Below are positions 1 through 12,624 of a stretch of 64,000 bases of DNA, piece by piece. Every line of letters starts with the position of its first letter. Positions within the stretch are counted from its first letter, which is position 1. Under the pieces are notes generated by a model. That model ran no database searches. It saw nothing but the letters and a program-made list of their open reading frames with translations, and was not told the DNA's origin. The stretch comes from Tamarix chinensis. Its lineage: Eukaryota > Streptophyta > Magnoliopsida > Caryophyllales > Tamaricaceae. The position numbers were made by a program, and so were the translations under genes. The stretch is from positions 8,801,289 to 8,865,288 of the forward strand of contig CM060171.1 of NCBI GenBank assembly GCA_030549775.1, given 5' to 3'.

Positions 1-3000
1 TGACTTGTGGCCGAAAAGAAATAAAACTGACGTAGTTGAGCTTTTCCCAACCTTATAATCGACTGAAGGATGTGAGGGAGGTAGAAAGTATGATGCATCC
101 ATCCTAGAGTCCCAGCGGGGAAACTTTATGTATATGGGCTTGTTAAGTGACAGTGCAGCGTCAAGAACTTACATTGCCCGTCTTCTTCATGCTTTGTTTG
201 TTTCTTTCTGCCCTTGAAATATTGGGACTGTCTGCTAGTTGTAAATTTGATTTGACTTGTTTAAAATTCCATCACCAGGAACTTTTATACTTGTGTTAGC
301 TACAGTTACTACATTATATTGTTGAAAGATTGTGAACATCCTTTCACACAATAGCCATTTATGCTTCATTTCGTAAAATAATCTGCTCTAATGTATATTC
401 ATTTTTTGGGCATATACTTTTTGACAGTTTTATTTGTTTGAAAGCACTTTAGTATATTGTAACAAAAGATGAGGAAATTTTTTTACTTTCCTGAAAAGTG
501 ATGAGCTGAATAAAGTAATGTGATCACCAAAAGAGCCTTAGTGGTTTGGGAAAGGACTTTCTTTGATATTTGGTTACTAAATTTATTATATTGTTAAGAT
601 TTCTATCCTCCATTACTTGAAAATTTAATTGAATTTTAAATGGGCTTTTTACCTCCGCCTATTGAATCTTCCTTGGGCTTTAATGGATTATGGATCGTCA
701 GGAATCTTCCTTGAGGTTTAATGGAATATGGATCAGTCAAGAATCTTCCATGGGGTTGCATGGAATATGGTTCGGTTGGGGAGACGAAGTGCATTCTAAA
801 TCAGAAACGGATAGAATAAGTATTTATTGTGTGTTAAACCTTGTATAGTCCATATTTTGAAATGCTTAAAACTAACTTGGGTTTATTTGCAAATGGATTG
901 TATCGGAGTGAGTGAGTTTACGTGGTTTACTACTCATGTCTTTGGAGGATCGAACTCTGCACTTATTTGAATCTAGGAGTGGTTTACTTGCCGATCTAAC
1001 TCGATTAAATAAGAATACTACATTTTTAATTTCTGCTCATCATTTTCACAAGCCTCTTGCTAGTTTTATTTTCAATGTTATCATATTATTTTTTATGGAT
1101 GAAATGCTCTGAAGTTGTTTTGGATTGGTTTCTAATTTATGTTGATTTTGTTATAAAGATACATTACTATGGTCAGGTACATGTGCAAGTGTAATAAGAA
1201 TACACACCAAGCCTAGGTAGGTTAATGTTATGGGCCGTACCTCAGGACACCTTGTTCCTTAGCCTTTTCAAGCAAGGCTATGGATGTCTCATTAGCTATT
1301 TCCATATTATGTTGGCTTAATTATGTTAGTTTAGATTTTGGTAATGAGTGTCCAGCGAGGCTATGTTAGTTTGTTAATAACTATTTAGGAAAATTATGCT
1401 ATTACGTATTATAACAATTTGGATTACCAAAGTAGGGAATTCTCTTTATGGAATCTTTAGGTGTGTAATCAGCTAATCACTGCTTAAAGTGCCTTGTAAG
1501 TTGTAATCCCAATTTTTGTGGCCCTCAGTTCAATAAAATCGAGCTAGATCCCCTCCTGCCTCATAACACGAGGCTGTGACCTCCATCTTTTCATACATGT
1601 CATCCTCATGTGATCTCTTTCATTATTTCTCTTGTAATCTGCCATGGGGTGTAAGAGAAATAGCTGACAAGGAGGAAGTAATCTCAACCGGATACCTAAG
1701 TATGAAAACTTTGGGTCTATAGATGCGAAAACAGGATTTATGACTGTTAACCTAAGTCAACATGGTTAAATGACCGAAAGACTTGTTGACCTTGTTCATC
1801 GATATGCTTACTCATAGTGTTTATGCTGGTAATATTGTCAAAACAACAAAATTTAAAACGCTAAATAATGACGTTGTGTCAAAAAACAGGGTGAAATGAG
1901 GTTAGGGTTTGTTCAATCTTAACCTAGTCTCACCTTAAAAGCTTTGCCAAGGTTATTTTGCATGTAACCTCCTTTGTCCATAGGCCAATCCAAACAGCCT
2001 AAAATAAAAATGGGGGTGGATTAGTGGAGCAATTAGCTGCTTCTTGCATGATTTCCTATATACCGAGCCCTTTTGTTTAGCATTATGTTTGTATATGCTC
2101 AACATGATCATCATGAGCAGGGCTGCAAGTTTGGTATATTTTGGATCATTCATGCATATATTTAATGAAGGAATATTTTTATTATAACAAGTGCTCAAAA
2201 GTAGTTACTTGATCTTACCCTGGATATAAATTAAGGTACTGTGGGCTGGTAAATAGGATTCATTCAATTATTTTGTTGTCTCCATATGATACACTGCAAG
2301 TTGATGCCATAATTCTGATTCAATGTTTTAGAGCTGCTGCAGACTGTTCTTTATTGGGACTACATATTAACTTAAAAAATAAGTAGCAATTCTTCTTGCT
2401 CAAACGCCTTACATGAAAACTGGGCAGAATTGTATCAATAGAGAAAGGGTGCTTATGGCATAAAATTGAGTGTATATTAAAGGGAATGAATTCCATCACT
2501 AATTCTACTGAAAAAGCATTAGCTAAAAGAGAGTGATGTTCCGACATTAATTCCATGGATAAGAATTAGGTGAAACGAGAAATCTTATGCCAGATTCAAT
2601 CCAAAGACATAAGTCACCTATTGAATGAAGAAAAACAAGCGTGAGCAGCTGCCAAATATGTATTGTTTTCTGCAATATGATGTGATCTTTTATTACACCC
2701 TCCTAAAGAATATATAGAGAAAACCCTTAGGACCACTATGACACTTGTTATCGAGACAAAACTAGCTAGAAAGTAAAGACAAATTAAATTGCCGATTGGA
2801 AATTGTAAAGAAGTTACACGGGGATGAAAAATACAACAAAGATCCTTCTAGAAGGAAGTTGAATGGCTGGTCTTCCCCTCCTATGTGCATTGTTGATCTT
2901 CTTGGATCCTTCATGATGCCGTATGACCTATCATCCCCTCTCATGTGCATCAATGAGTTTATTTGCCCCCATCTAACCCAATATTTGAAAAGGCCTATAT

Positions 3001-4202
3001 CATGTTTATCGGTCTTTCCACGATCCTTTGTCCTCTCCCTTTCATTCCCAAATGAGATTTTGGTTTTGTATCTATGAAAATAAGGCCCCAAAATAGCTAA
3101 TCAGAAGTTATTTCTGTATACTAAATGCATTTCTTTCTTTTCCATTCAAAATTACATCCATTAATCTTTTTATGGCCTTTTTTCCATCTTCCTTTTCCTT
3201 CGCAATTGATTGCAGATTTTTTTAAATGAAATTAAAATCTAAAAATAACTAGTTTTTAGTGGGGTTCTTTTCTTTGTTTGCCTAGTGTGCCTTAGATGTG
3301 GCTCGCTAATGTCACCTCACCTTAGATGAAAAAAAGCCCCAACCCCTCGCGCCATGCCTTTTCAAACACTGATCTAACCTTGTGAAGTTAAGGTAAGGCT
3401 CACCAACCCAACTATCCACGTGATCCGGGCATTTTATTCTTGAGACACGATGATCTTGGAATGTTCATGGTTAATGTTGGTCAAGGTATAGTGACTTTTT
3501 CTTCTTCTTGCTCTCACCAAATACCTCCTAGAAAGTAGAAACTAGCATCTCTTATTGCTTCTCATTTTGACCTGCTCTTAATTAATTGTAAATCTGACTT
3601 AATTATCGAAAACTTGAAAGTGGACTTGAATCTGTACTTTATCATCTCTATTCAAGTGCCTCTCCACCTCTGCATGGTGATTGTGGCTAGTGAAAAAGTT
3701 CTGAATTTTATTACTTTGTAAATGCTACACAACAAGTTGTGCTTTTACTCATTCATTTGATCTATTGTAGGATCTGTTCTCTACTCTTGAGATTTGACCT
3801 AAATAAGATCTGGTATGACAGAATGTAGAAATTTTATGAACTGATGATTAAAAGAATTCTCAGAATATACATCCTAATGGAACTCGTGGATTCACCCCAG
3901 GAATTGAGGTTCATCGCCTTCATTCTGTTAACTTTTCTCTTGAAACAATGCATGCACCTCGGTGGTCAATTAACTGAATAGTGTCTAGAGTTTAGGGAGG
4001 CCAGGAGGTTCTTAAATGGAGGTGTAGTTGATTTAAAATTGTCATGAATCAGGCTTTCTCACCATGAGAATTGGAGATTAGAGATCAAGATATTGTTTGC
4101 TAGTGGGTCAGGTAGTGTGTGGTCAATTTAGATTAGGGATAATGAGCCCTAATACTGTTTGCCCATCTTTAACCATCTGGTTTCTAATTTATTGTTATCC
4201 AG
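1..4202. other. Low-copy-looking DNA, probably intron or intergenic
   Basis: No protein family is recognisable here and reading frames are short on both strands. The base composition is less extreme than in the transposon regions to the right, and no LTR, TIR or polymerase motif is visible. It may be intron sequence upstream of the exon at 4203, because an AG acceptor joins the two. A frame open from base 2 reads 18 codons (starting DLWPKRNK) to a stop at 56-58 and could be the tail of an exon, but nothing confirms it. A three-copy short repeat lies at 664-779. Confidence 0.35.
664..779. repeat. Three-copy tandem repeat, 38-39 bp unit
   Basis: Three head-to-tail units start at 664, 702 and 741. 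Each opens with GAATCTTCC and continues with a T/G-rich run and ATGGA-TATGG. Units 1 and 2 are closest; unit 3 differs at several positions. No gene is associated with it. Confidence 0.8.
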
Positions 4203-4469
4203 GGCCCCCTTTCGTCAACATTTCCCATCGAAAACAGGGATACCCCGATCACGATGCGAGCTCTTAAGAGTCATCTGGACCGTGCCAAGTCTCTCCCATT
4301 TGTGAAGCGAATTTCTGATTTTCATCTACTGCTCATGCTGTCAAAGTTCTTGGATCTTAGTGCTGATGTGCCTGCGTTGACAGAATGTGTCAGAGTACAA
4401 ATGGCAGTTCCAGAAGGTTACGAGCTTTTGATTGAGTCGATGGCAGGTTCAGCTCGATCTTGTGTGTAA
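4203..4469 (+). CDS. Probable terminal exon of an unidentified plant gene
   Basis: An open frame of 88 codons plus a stop follows a plausible splice acceptor (T-rich tract, then CAG ending at 4202). It runs in phase 0 to TAA at 4467-4469. The first ATG is at 4254, but the frame is open and protein-like back to the acceptor, so an exon fits better than a 71-residue gene. The peptide is soluble and probably helical, with Leu/Lys-rich segments (ALKSHLDRAKSLPFVKRI, then LLLMLSKFLDL) and the phrase AVPEGYELL near the end. The bases are richer in G and C than the surroundings and codon use looks ordinary. I do not recognise the family. Earlier exons were not identified, and they may lie upstream of the window across a long intron. 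A pseudogene fragment cannot be excluded. Confidence 0.5.
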   Translation, partial: GPLSSTFPIENRDTPITMRALKSHLDRAKSLPFVKRISDFHLLLMLSKFLDLSADVPALTECVRVQMAVPEGYELLIESMAGSARSCV

Positions 4470-4994
4470 ACATCATTTGGGGCGTTGCGGTGATCGACGT
4501 GGCCTAGCATATATGGCTGTAATATTGAAGCAGCAAATCCACGCTTACTAACTCACGTAGTAATTGAAGAAAAGCAGTCGATCAACTGGCAGTTGAGCGG
4601 ATAATGATATTTTGGTTCAGTCTCGCTGCCTTAGTTGATCATGCCAAAGAGACGTATATTTATCGTTGGATAAACGAAACTATGGTTGTCATCGGTCCTA
4701 TATCAATTATCAAGTATCCATTTAGAATGCTCTCCAGATTGTGTTGTCTGGACTTAATGTGTACAATACGCATCATTCCGTGCCAGCAATGGATGGATAT
4801 TTAAGCACTAAGTCTCTGGTTTCTTCATATGAATTTTTTGATATGAAGTGAGTAGTATTAGTTCTAATCTTTTCTGATTTTATTTGAGAATCGAAGTTAA
4901 AAGTAGTTTATAATAATACTAATTATAATAGTAATAATCATAATAACAATCCTAATAGCTAAAATGGCATTAATATTAATTATAATAATATTAA
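4470..4994. other. Downstream region of the exon, then AT-rich spacer
   Basis: The first 350 bases could be 3' UTR of the exon ending at 4469. From about 4860 the sequence becomes a simple A/T run rich in TAATAAT. No canonical AATAAA signal could be assigned with confidence. Confidence 0.3.
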
Positions 4995-6763
4995 GGAAAA
5001 ATGTATCACATACTTCTGAACTTGGGAAAAACTATGACATATATTTAGTTGTATATTTTTTACATGTATGTACCTCTAAACTTTGGAAGAATTACATCAC
5101 ATACTTCTATCTTATATTTTTGTCTAAATCCAACACTAATGGTATTAAAATTTTATGTCACTCCTAAAATACCATTTTCTCACATACTACTTATTTTGAA
5201 CCACCTATTTGAATACCTTTCATCTTACTTTAACATTCTTATTTCACCTCTTCCTCCTTAACCTCACCCTTTTAAACCTCTCAACTCAACCATGGTTCTC
5301 ATTGAAGTTCGTAAATTTAAAGAATAAACTCTTTTCCTTGTGAAGTGACGAAGAAGAATATGATTAAAGTTATGTATTTTTATGGGCTCAAATTGGATTT
5401 ATCAAGATGCTTTAATTATAGACACTAAAGAGCACTATTGCAACTTTGGGCTTCAAGCAGTTGTTGAAGTGAAGAAGATAAAGGAGTTGGTGAATAATAC
5501 AATAAATTATTTTCATAGAACTATAGAGAAGGAAGAAAAAATATGTTAACCAGTCATAGTTCGTGATTTTTTTATAATGCTAGACACAGTGTGTAGAGAA
5601 AACAAAAAGTTAAGAAGGGTAATAAACTGGTTTTTCTAGTGCAAAATTTTATGGGAGGGTTTATAGAGTAGCCACTTTCTTTTGCATTATTCTCTCCTCG
5701 CCTTTTTTTTAATAGATCTTAATGGGTGTTTTTGTTCTCTTGTAGCTTATAGCATGAAATTTTCATTTGTTTGTTTAGACAACTTTTTTTTTCCAAATTT
5801 GATGAATTATTATTAGCCTTTTTGATGAAGTTGATGAAGTCGTCCTCCATGTAAAGATAGCATATTTTTGTGTGTTTATAGTGTTTTTGTAGTGTAGGGT
5901 TATTTGGTGCAAAATAGGCTAACATAGCACCGTGCAATGTGGTATATAGTATAGAAATTGACATCTTCTCTCTGGTCCCTTTATTTTTTATTTCCTTCTC
6001 ACTAGGCCTCGTGGATAAAATTCTATCACGTGAATTAATCGTTGTTGGAACTTGGAAATGATATATCTTGTACTAGGCTCGTAATTGAGCTTATTTGTGC
6101 ACACATAAACCTCCTCTATCACTAATAAAGTGCTAGTGAATTAGTAGTCATCACGTTATGTATTATACTAAACTAAGTATTTGGTGCTATAAAAATCTAG
6201 TGCAAGATGTACAAGTTTTAATAAGTGGTCCTCGTTTGGGCTTAATTTTGGAGTACAATTAAAATTGAAATCAGTAATTGATATTTTGTATGATATGATA
6301 CATTGATTAGATGGATGAGAGAGGAGTTGAGTATTTTTTGAAAGTTTGTTACAGGGATATCTTTGTCATTTCTCATAGTTACTTAGTTATTTCTATAAGG
6401 TTTCTAAAAACTAAGTATATCTGGTGCCAAAAGGTACTTTTGTCATTCAAAAATTTATTCATTGTGGTAAGGATATAGTAGTTGGGGAAAGAAACTAATT
6501 GTAAGAATATATTTGGTATTTTGAGTGAGAAATAAAAATGAAATAAATTGTTAGTTACTACTAATGCATATAAGGAAAATTTTGTCATTTAGAATAACAG
6601 TTCACTTAAGTTGACGGTCAAACTTAAATTTTGGATGGAAAGTTGATCGTAGGGACATATGGTGTAATTTTTCCTACTTTAAGAAGTATATGAATATAAG
6701 AAATAGGTGGCTAAAGGTATGGAATAATTTCTCCTAAGTTTAGGGATATAGGTGCAAATTTTC
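4995..6763. mobile_element. Mutator-like non-autonomous DNA transposon with long modular TIRs
   Basis: The left end (GGAAAAATGTATCACATACT...) and the reverse complement of the right end (GAAAATTTGCACCTATAT...) align over roughly 110 bases. Each end carries two copies of a module of the form 'CT(G/A)AACTT(G/A)GG(A)GAAATTA'. The flanks are TAATATTAA at 4986-4994 and TAATATCAA at 6764-6772, a 9-bp direct repeat with one mismatch. A 9-bp duplication with long TIRs is typical of Mutator-like elements. The interior (about 5120-6640) has no recognisable transposase, so the element would have relied on an enzyme supplied elsewhere. Many differences between the TIRs point to an old insertion. Confidence 0.6.
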
Positions 6764-6772
6764 TAATATCAA

Positions 6773-7780
6773 CTATAGCAATAATAATTATAGTTGTTTG
6801 TATTGTCTGATATTTAATAAACTAATATGATGTTCTAATTAATTATGTCTAAAAAAATTAAATAATCAATAATTGATCTAGTCACTATAAAATTCTAAAA
6901 AAATTGAATATCCAGTATGAAAAATATAATAATATCTTCTATAAATTATATACATATATTTTTTAAAATTTAAGTATTTTTCATAATATTTTATTATATA
7001 TAATTATATATATAGAAAAAAAATATTCAACGAGAATCACTTTTTTGTGAGAACTTGAAAGCTTTCAACTTGAACGGTTCAAAAGTAAAGGTTTTATATC
7101 AAAATTCTATTATAATTGATGATATATAACACTACAAAATTTACCATTTTAAAATTTTATTTTTAAGATAAACCATTAACATAAAATAAAAAATGTTATC
7201 ATCATATCCAATATAGAGCAATATGTGACCAATATCTAAATTATGTCGCATGTAAGACGAAAATAGCTTATACATGAAAATTAAATGTGTTCATCATTTA
7301 ATCCAACGCTGAGGCAAAACTAACAATAAACCAAGAAAAAAGAGTATATATAGAGATAGAAGGAGGGTTAAATGATATATAAAAACGTTTACAACACTTG
7401 ATGTTTCAAAAGATGACTATAAAGAAAATAATACTACAAGATAACCAAAATACACCAGATAGCCTTAACACTCTGACCTAACCTAAAGTTGCCACAAAAC
7501 TTGCAACATGAACACATGAAAAAATAGTATCAATACAACATCGTCATACTGAATGACCCTTTGTTTAAAATTAACTACTAAAGATAATAATCTAAGATAA
7601 TCACTTATTTTATTTAGCCAATTTTTAAAATAATTAGTTTGGATAACTACATTTGATAAGTAGTTCTAAACAAGTCAAATCACAATGTCTCCTACGATAT
7701 AGCATGTTCACATCGCAAAATCATAAATAAATGAAAATCATGCATGAGCATATAAACACATACACTAACCACATTTAAGA
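6773..7780. other. AT-rich anonymous sequence
   Basis: Very A/T-rich DNA with no coding frame or element boundary that can be supported. It probably consists of decayed transposon DNA. Confidence 0.3.
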
Positions 7781-9700
7781 ACAAGGTTGAGAGCCAAATC
7801 ACTCAAATAAGGACATATTCATCACAAATCTAATACAGATTCATTAGTGAAAAACAAGATATTTATTAGGTATAAACAACATATTCAATTTAAGTTTTTG
7901 CAGACATAAAACATGTTACAATAATGCAAACCATTATCCCATCCAATTTTGATGCTTATACGTATATGATAGCAATATACATATGTCCTATAAGATTTTC
8001 CAAAATCTTATTTCATGCACATCTTCAAAATAAAGCTAATGATGAATCCACTAATTAACCTATAATGAAAGTCAACCATACCCTAACAAGGGTCCAATCT
8101 CAAAATATGTCATTCCAATACAATCTCAAACTCTTATTAATCCATACCTAATCTAGTTATTCAAGAGAAACCAAGGTAGTTTTCTAATCTAGTTCACAAA
8201 TCAAGGTGGATTCAAATCTTGAAAGTGGATACAATCCCATAATCCGATGCAATGATCACTAAGGAAGTGTTACCAAAATCAAATCAATAAATTCTAGGGC
8301 AAAGCTCGCCTAAGAAGCCACACAACATAATAATCACCGATACTAAATCTCACTACACGAGTTTTTAAGTATACATATCCTCTATAAGGTATATGAAGTA
8401 ACTATAGAGAAGAAGTGTGCCCTTTGATCCAAATGTCCAAATATGTACTCAAGACTTTTTGTCAACACCAATTGTCTTTCACTTCAAGTTGTTAGTTTTT
8501 TATTTTTTTAAATCAACTTATTAATCCAAAAAGGGACACTAAGGTTCTTATCAACAATTAATCAAGCCCAAATATCCAAACCATCTAAAGGACCACAAGG
8601 ATCACTTCAACAAGTTAAACATCTAAATAAAATCCAAAGGACCCCAAGGATCACTACAACTCGAAGCCACTAAGACTTAGGGTTAGGCATCAAACGATAG
8701 CTTGAACACTTACCCAAATCAAATCAAATCAATTCAATCTTATTTTTATTCTAATTATCCAAAGGGTAACTAAATAAAGAGAATATATTATTTCAAAACA
8801 TAAGCCAAGGTTAAAACATTAGTCGTGGATAAACACTTATTCAACCAACTCAATTTAATTTAATTTCTCGAATTTGATTATTTAAAGGTCCATGAAATAA
8901 GATAATAAAAGTATCAGTAAATCCCTGATGCATCACTATGAAGGAATAATGAAACAATGCATCACATACAAACCCATCGATAAGCCCTTAAAACCAATCA
9001 ACTGCTTTAGGCAAAACATACCTAACAAATGAATATCATGCAAAAATTAATTGATGGGTTTGGTCTATCCATTGAATGTTCTTACTAATTAGTCCATGGG
9101 TTTATCCAAACTAGTTGATGTGTCTAAATTGAAACCAATTAACATGGGATATAAATTAATTAGTTGATGGGTTTAGATAGCCAATGGACTATTCTTACAA
9201 ACTATTCAATGGGTTTTACTAACATATCAATTGATCTTAGAAAGGAAAAAACCCAAATCACATGCTCCACCAAAACCCATCATACTATAAGGTGCATAGT
9301 AACCCATCAAAATATCCAAAATAAAATTGTAAACTATCATAATCATGATTCATGCTCACACACAATAAGGACATAAATCATGCTTGGAATCACTCTCATG
9401 GTGATAATATGAAATCATGCTTATCTCTGTAAATCATGTTCAAACTCATATCTTCCTCCACAATATCCAAATACATGATGAATACCAATAAAGCATGATC
9501 TCACATACATTTTAAAGATATAAACACCCATTCACACACATTGTCATGCCTTTAAACATATTCATGCCGAATCATGATTAATCAATAACAAAACCTAGTA
9601 TGTTTGCTAAACCAAATAATTTTAACATGCTCAAACATAAATTCTATCATCTAAGGAGTTAGGTTGGATTTACCTAGATCCAAGCTAAAAAAAAGAAAAG
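7780..9700 (-). mobile_element. Decayed LTR-like fragment (F), CGACTGGTT-type family, probably minus orientation
   Basis: About 8990-9240 carries repeated short motifs such as CCAATCAACT, TTGATGGGTTT and CCAATGGACTATTC. They resemble the motif field in the better-preserved LTRs E (20.4-20.7 kb), C (23.9-24.2 kb) and D (59.3-59.7 kb). Base composition and motif orientation match LTRs read on the minus strand. Around 8590-8670 a short direct repeat (AAAGGACC-CAAGGATCACT) is present twice. Neither LTR terminus could be placed, so the limits are approximate. Confidence 0.4.
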
Positions 9701-9885
9701 GAAAATGATCCCGAAGATTTAATACAATCTTCAAAAACCTCCAACCACAAAAAATATCATATAAGGTAACATATAATCTCACAATACATAAAATAATAAA
9801 CTAAAACTTATACTTTCAAAGGGGAAGTATGTCATTCCCTTCGGAAAAAAAGGGAAGAAAAAGAGGAAGGAACAGAGCCAAAATT

Positions 9886-10042
9886 CACTGTGATTACATA
9901 CTTGGTATAGTAATGCACTAGGTCGATGATATAGAAGGGTGATATCGGTCAAACAAATTCAACATTACCTTTGTAAGTAGACACAACATTAGCTTTTAAT
10001 TTTTTCTTTTTACACTTGAGAGGAGATATCACAACCATAGTG
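9886..10042. mobile_element. Possible 157-bp CACTA-derived miniature element
   Basis: It starts CACTGTGATTACAT and ends so that the reverse complement reads CACTATGGTTGTGAT. The flanks are ATT at 9883-9885 and 10043-10045. Short size, CACTA-like ends and a 3-bp duplication fit a CACTA miniature, but the TIR match is modest and a 3-bp repeat occurs easily by chance. Confidence 0.3.
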
Positions 10043-12624
10043 ATTTTATACAAAATTCACCATTGCATATCTATATAGTATATAATTTTGCGATTATAAA
10101 TAATAATCACCCTTATAACCTCTAAAACATGATGAACTTTAGAGAACATTGTGATATCTTTCTTATCGTAATTTGAAATTTCAAATCTTATTTAATTTTA
10201 TATTTTATTTAAAAAATTTTTATATTTTAGATTATAAATATCACTCCTCTTCCTCCATTTATTTAAAAATCAAATCTCATTTGGTCTTCCATTCTTTGAT
10301 CATCATTTCTCATCCTTTATTTGGATTTGCTTTAGCATTACATAGAAGAATTTTTTTTACACATTAATATGTGATATATTAAGATAATATGATATGTAAA
10401 ACTTTATTAATTGCTCTCTAATTTGTCCCAAATAAAACCAAGGATTTACCCTTTTAATACTTTTCTCTCCCAACCTATGTGCTTCTGTTTATGTAGAGCC
10501 AACAAAGAATGGAAGGATTAGCTTTTACCCAATGTTATTCTTCTCAAAGACCCGACTTGTTAACACAAGGATCATTTTTGTATTTGTCCAAATGTTTTTT
10601 TTTTGGTATGTAATTGATGAAGATATATTACTATTACAAGTAGATTTATGCTCTAGTGTATTGTTGAATTCTTATTCATAACATTTAATTAATTTTCATA
10701 TTTTCTTTTACTAATAATAGATAATTAATTTTTTTTTAAATATTATATTTCACCTGTCTTATAATCATGTATTTCAATAATAGTTAGCAAATAAGTAGTT
10801 GGAATGGAAAAGCTAATAACTTTACATGGGTTATCAATGACGATTTAAGAAAATCTCAAAGAGAAAGGTAAAGAATAACAATAGTCTTAATATATTTAAA
10901 CACCATCATATGCTCTAACACATTTTTCATAATTTATTTATGGATGAAAATTAGAAAGCTAAGAGAACACACCTATTTTTTTTATTATAAATACTAGTAT
11001 CTTATTTTGTTATATAGTTTTTTCTTCTAAATAAATGTGCTATTATTGGAATCTGAACAATGACGTATTTATTAAATAAGCTTATATTTATATATATATA
11101 AAAATACACCATTTTCTGGTCCACATTCATCCATTCTTTAGTATTTCTAGATTGTAATATATTATCTCGCTTGATTCATATTCCCCCCCCCCCTAAAAGG
11201 GTTCATTTTTCTCTTTTTCTTTCAATGTCATTAGAAGGTGATGAAGATGAACCAAAAGCATCAATCAAAGAATATAAAGACAATTTACTCACCAATTTCC
11301 CCCCAAATATACCAAATTACTCGCTAACTTACCCCAAATTGGAGATTATTAATTTATGTCCAACTGGGGCAAGTAATTTGACCTAGGTTCCTATTAGATG
11401 TATTCCTCAAGCCTATTCTATTAAAGAAATCTTCTTAACAAAGAAAGGAAGTGAAATTACATTTTTTACACTATTCATCCCTTCTTTAAATAAATTGAAG
11501 GCGTTATACCCCCTCGTTGTTTGTTATGTAGCTTTTACCTCCAACAAACCCTTGATTTTATTTTAACTGTGCAAACCCTAAAGTAAATGTTGACGAGTCC
11601 ATTTTTCTCCCATAACTGATTATGACCTCTTCAAATTGTCCTAAAAATGTAAATTTTATTTGTCAATATTTTTTGAACAATGAATATTAATTTTTTTAAA
11701 AAAAATCATAACAATGATGATTGTCTTTCCACAAAATCCCATAATAGATTTGTTTTCTATAATATAAAATAATTAAATGATTTTACATTTTTTGCTGGTA
11801 ATTTTTGAATTTGTATAAATCAAAACAGCAACACTTTTTAAATCATTGTGATATGTTTTTAACAACGATTGGTCACCTTTACTTTTATTTAATATTAAAT
11901 AATTCTTATATTTCTAATTTTTTTCTAATTTTTTCAAGGAAAACATTTGGTGTTATAAATCTATTTTCCCCCAAAGACACTTAGAGATACAATGACAATA
12001 TTGTATCTTAATTTTGCCTTATTATGTTTACCATGATAGTTTTTATTTCTACATTTGGCATAGTAATATATGAAAGATTAAATTTATATTTCATTTGCAC
12101 CTTTTTTTGTCACTATCTTTGCTTTTGTTTTGTTCCCATACAATCTCTCATGACACCCTCTCTATACCTATGATGATATTCACTTCTCATTTCTCATTTT
12201 TCTATCATTGTTCCTTCCAAGTTATTCCATCATCTTTATTTTTCATCCTCATTAAAGTTTTGAGCTTATCTCCATGTGATTTTTTTTGTGTGTGTGAGAT
12301 AATCCTCTCCCACTTTTCTATCCAATAGAATTTGGTAGTGTATAAGCTTATCATTGTGTCCGCTATGATAACCTTAGTCTCCTCCAATTTGTTGTGATCA
12401 ATTAAATTTCTCCTTATATGCTTCTTTTATTTGTTTTGTAGAAGTTTAATTTGCTTGAATTCATGTGCACATTTGTGGTTTGGGTGAATTTAGGTTTCCT
12501 TAATTAGTATATATCATGATATAGTTATTTTTATTTATTCTTCTTAATTTAATATATCTTATATTACACTAGTTGTTGTTTTTTTAGCTTAGTTGAGATT
12601 TTATATGGATTATAGTGTATAAAC
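10043..12624. other. AT-rich DNA upstream of the CACTA transposase remnant
   Basis: No coding frame is supportable. A C homopolymer lies near 11185-11194. From about 11640 to 11900 there are repeated short motifs (AACAATGAT, AACAACGATTGG, ATCATTGTGAT) like the subterminal repeats at the right end of the CACTA element, so part of this stretch is probably its 5' subterminal region. A CACTA string preceded by ATG at 9913-9920 is one candidate left end, but it does not match the right end well. Confidence 0.35.

Noticed and set aside
2..58. Possible exon tail reading DLWPKRNK...
   Set aside because: Only 18 codons visible and no splice or family support, so not listed as a CDS.
2762..3091. Frames of 93 and 109 codons on opposite strands
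   Set aside because: No motif in either; overlapping antisense frames of this size occur by chance, and a short imperfect direct repeat (ATGTGCAT-) is present.
7131..7170. CACTACAAAATTTACC as a CACTA terminus
   Set aside because: No subterminal repeats next to it and no partner end with a 3-bp duplication.
11171..11386. 71-codon frame after a C homopolymer
   Set aside because: No motif and no coding context; next to a mononucleotide run.
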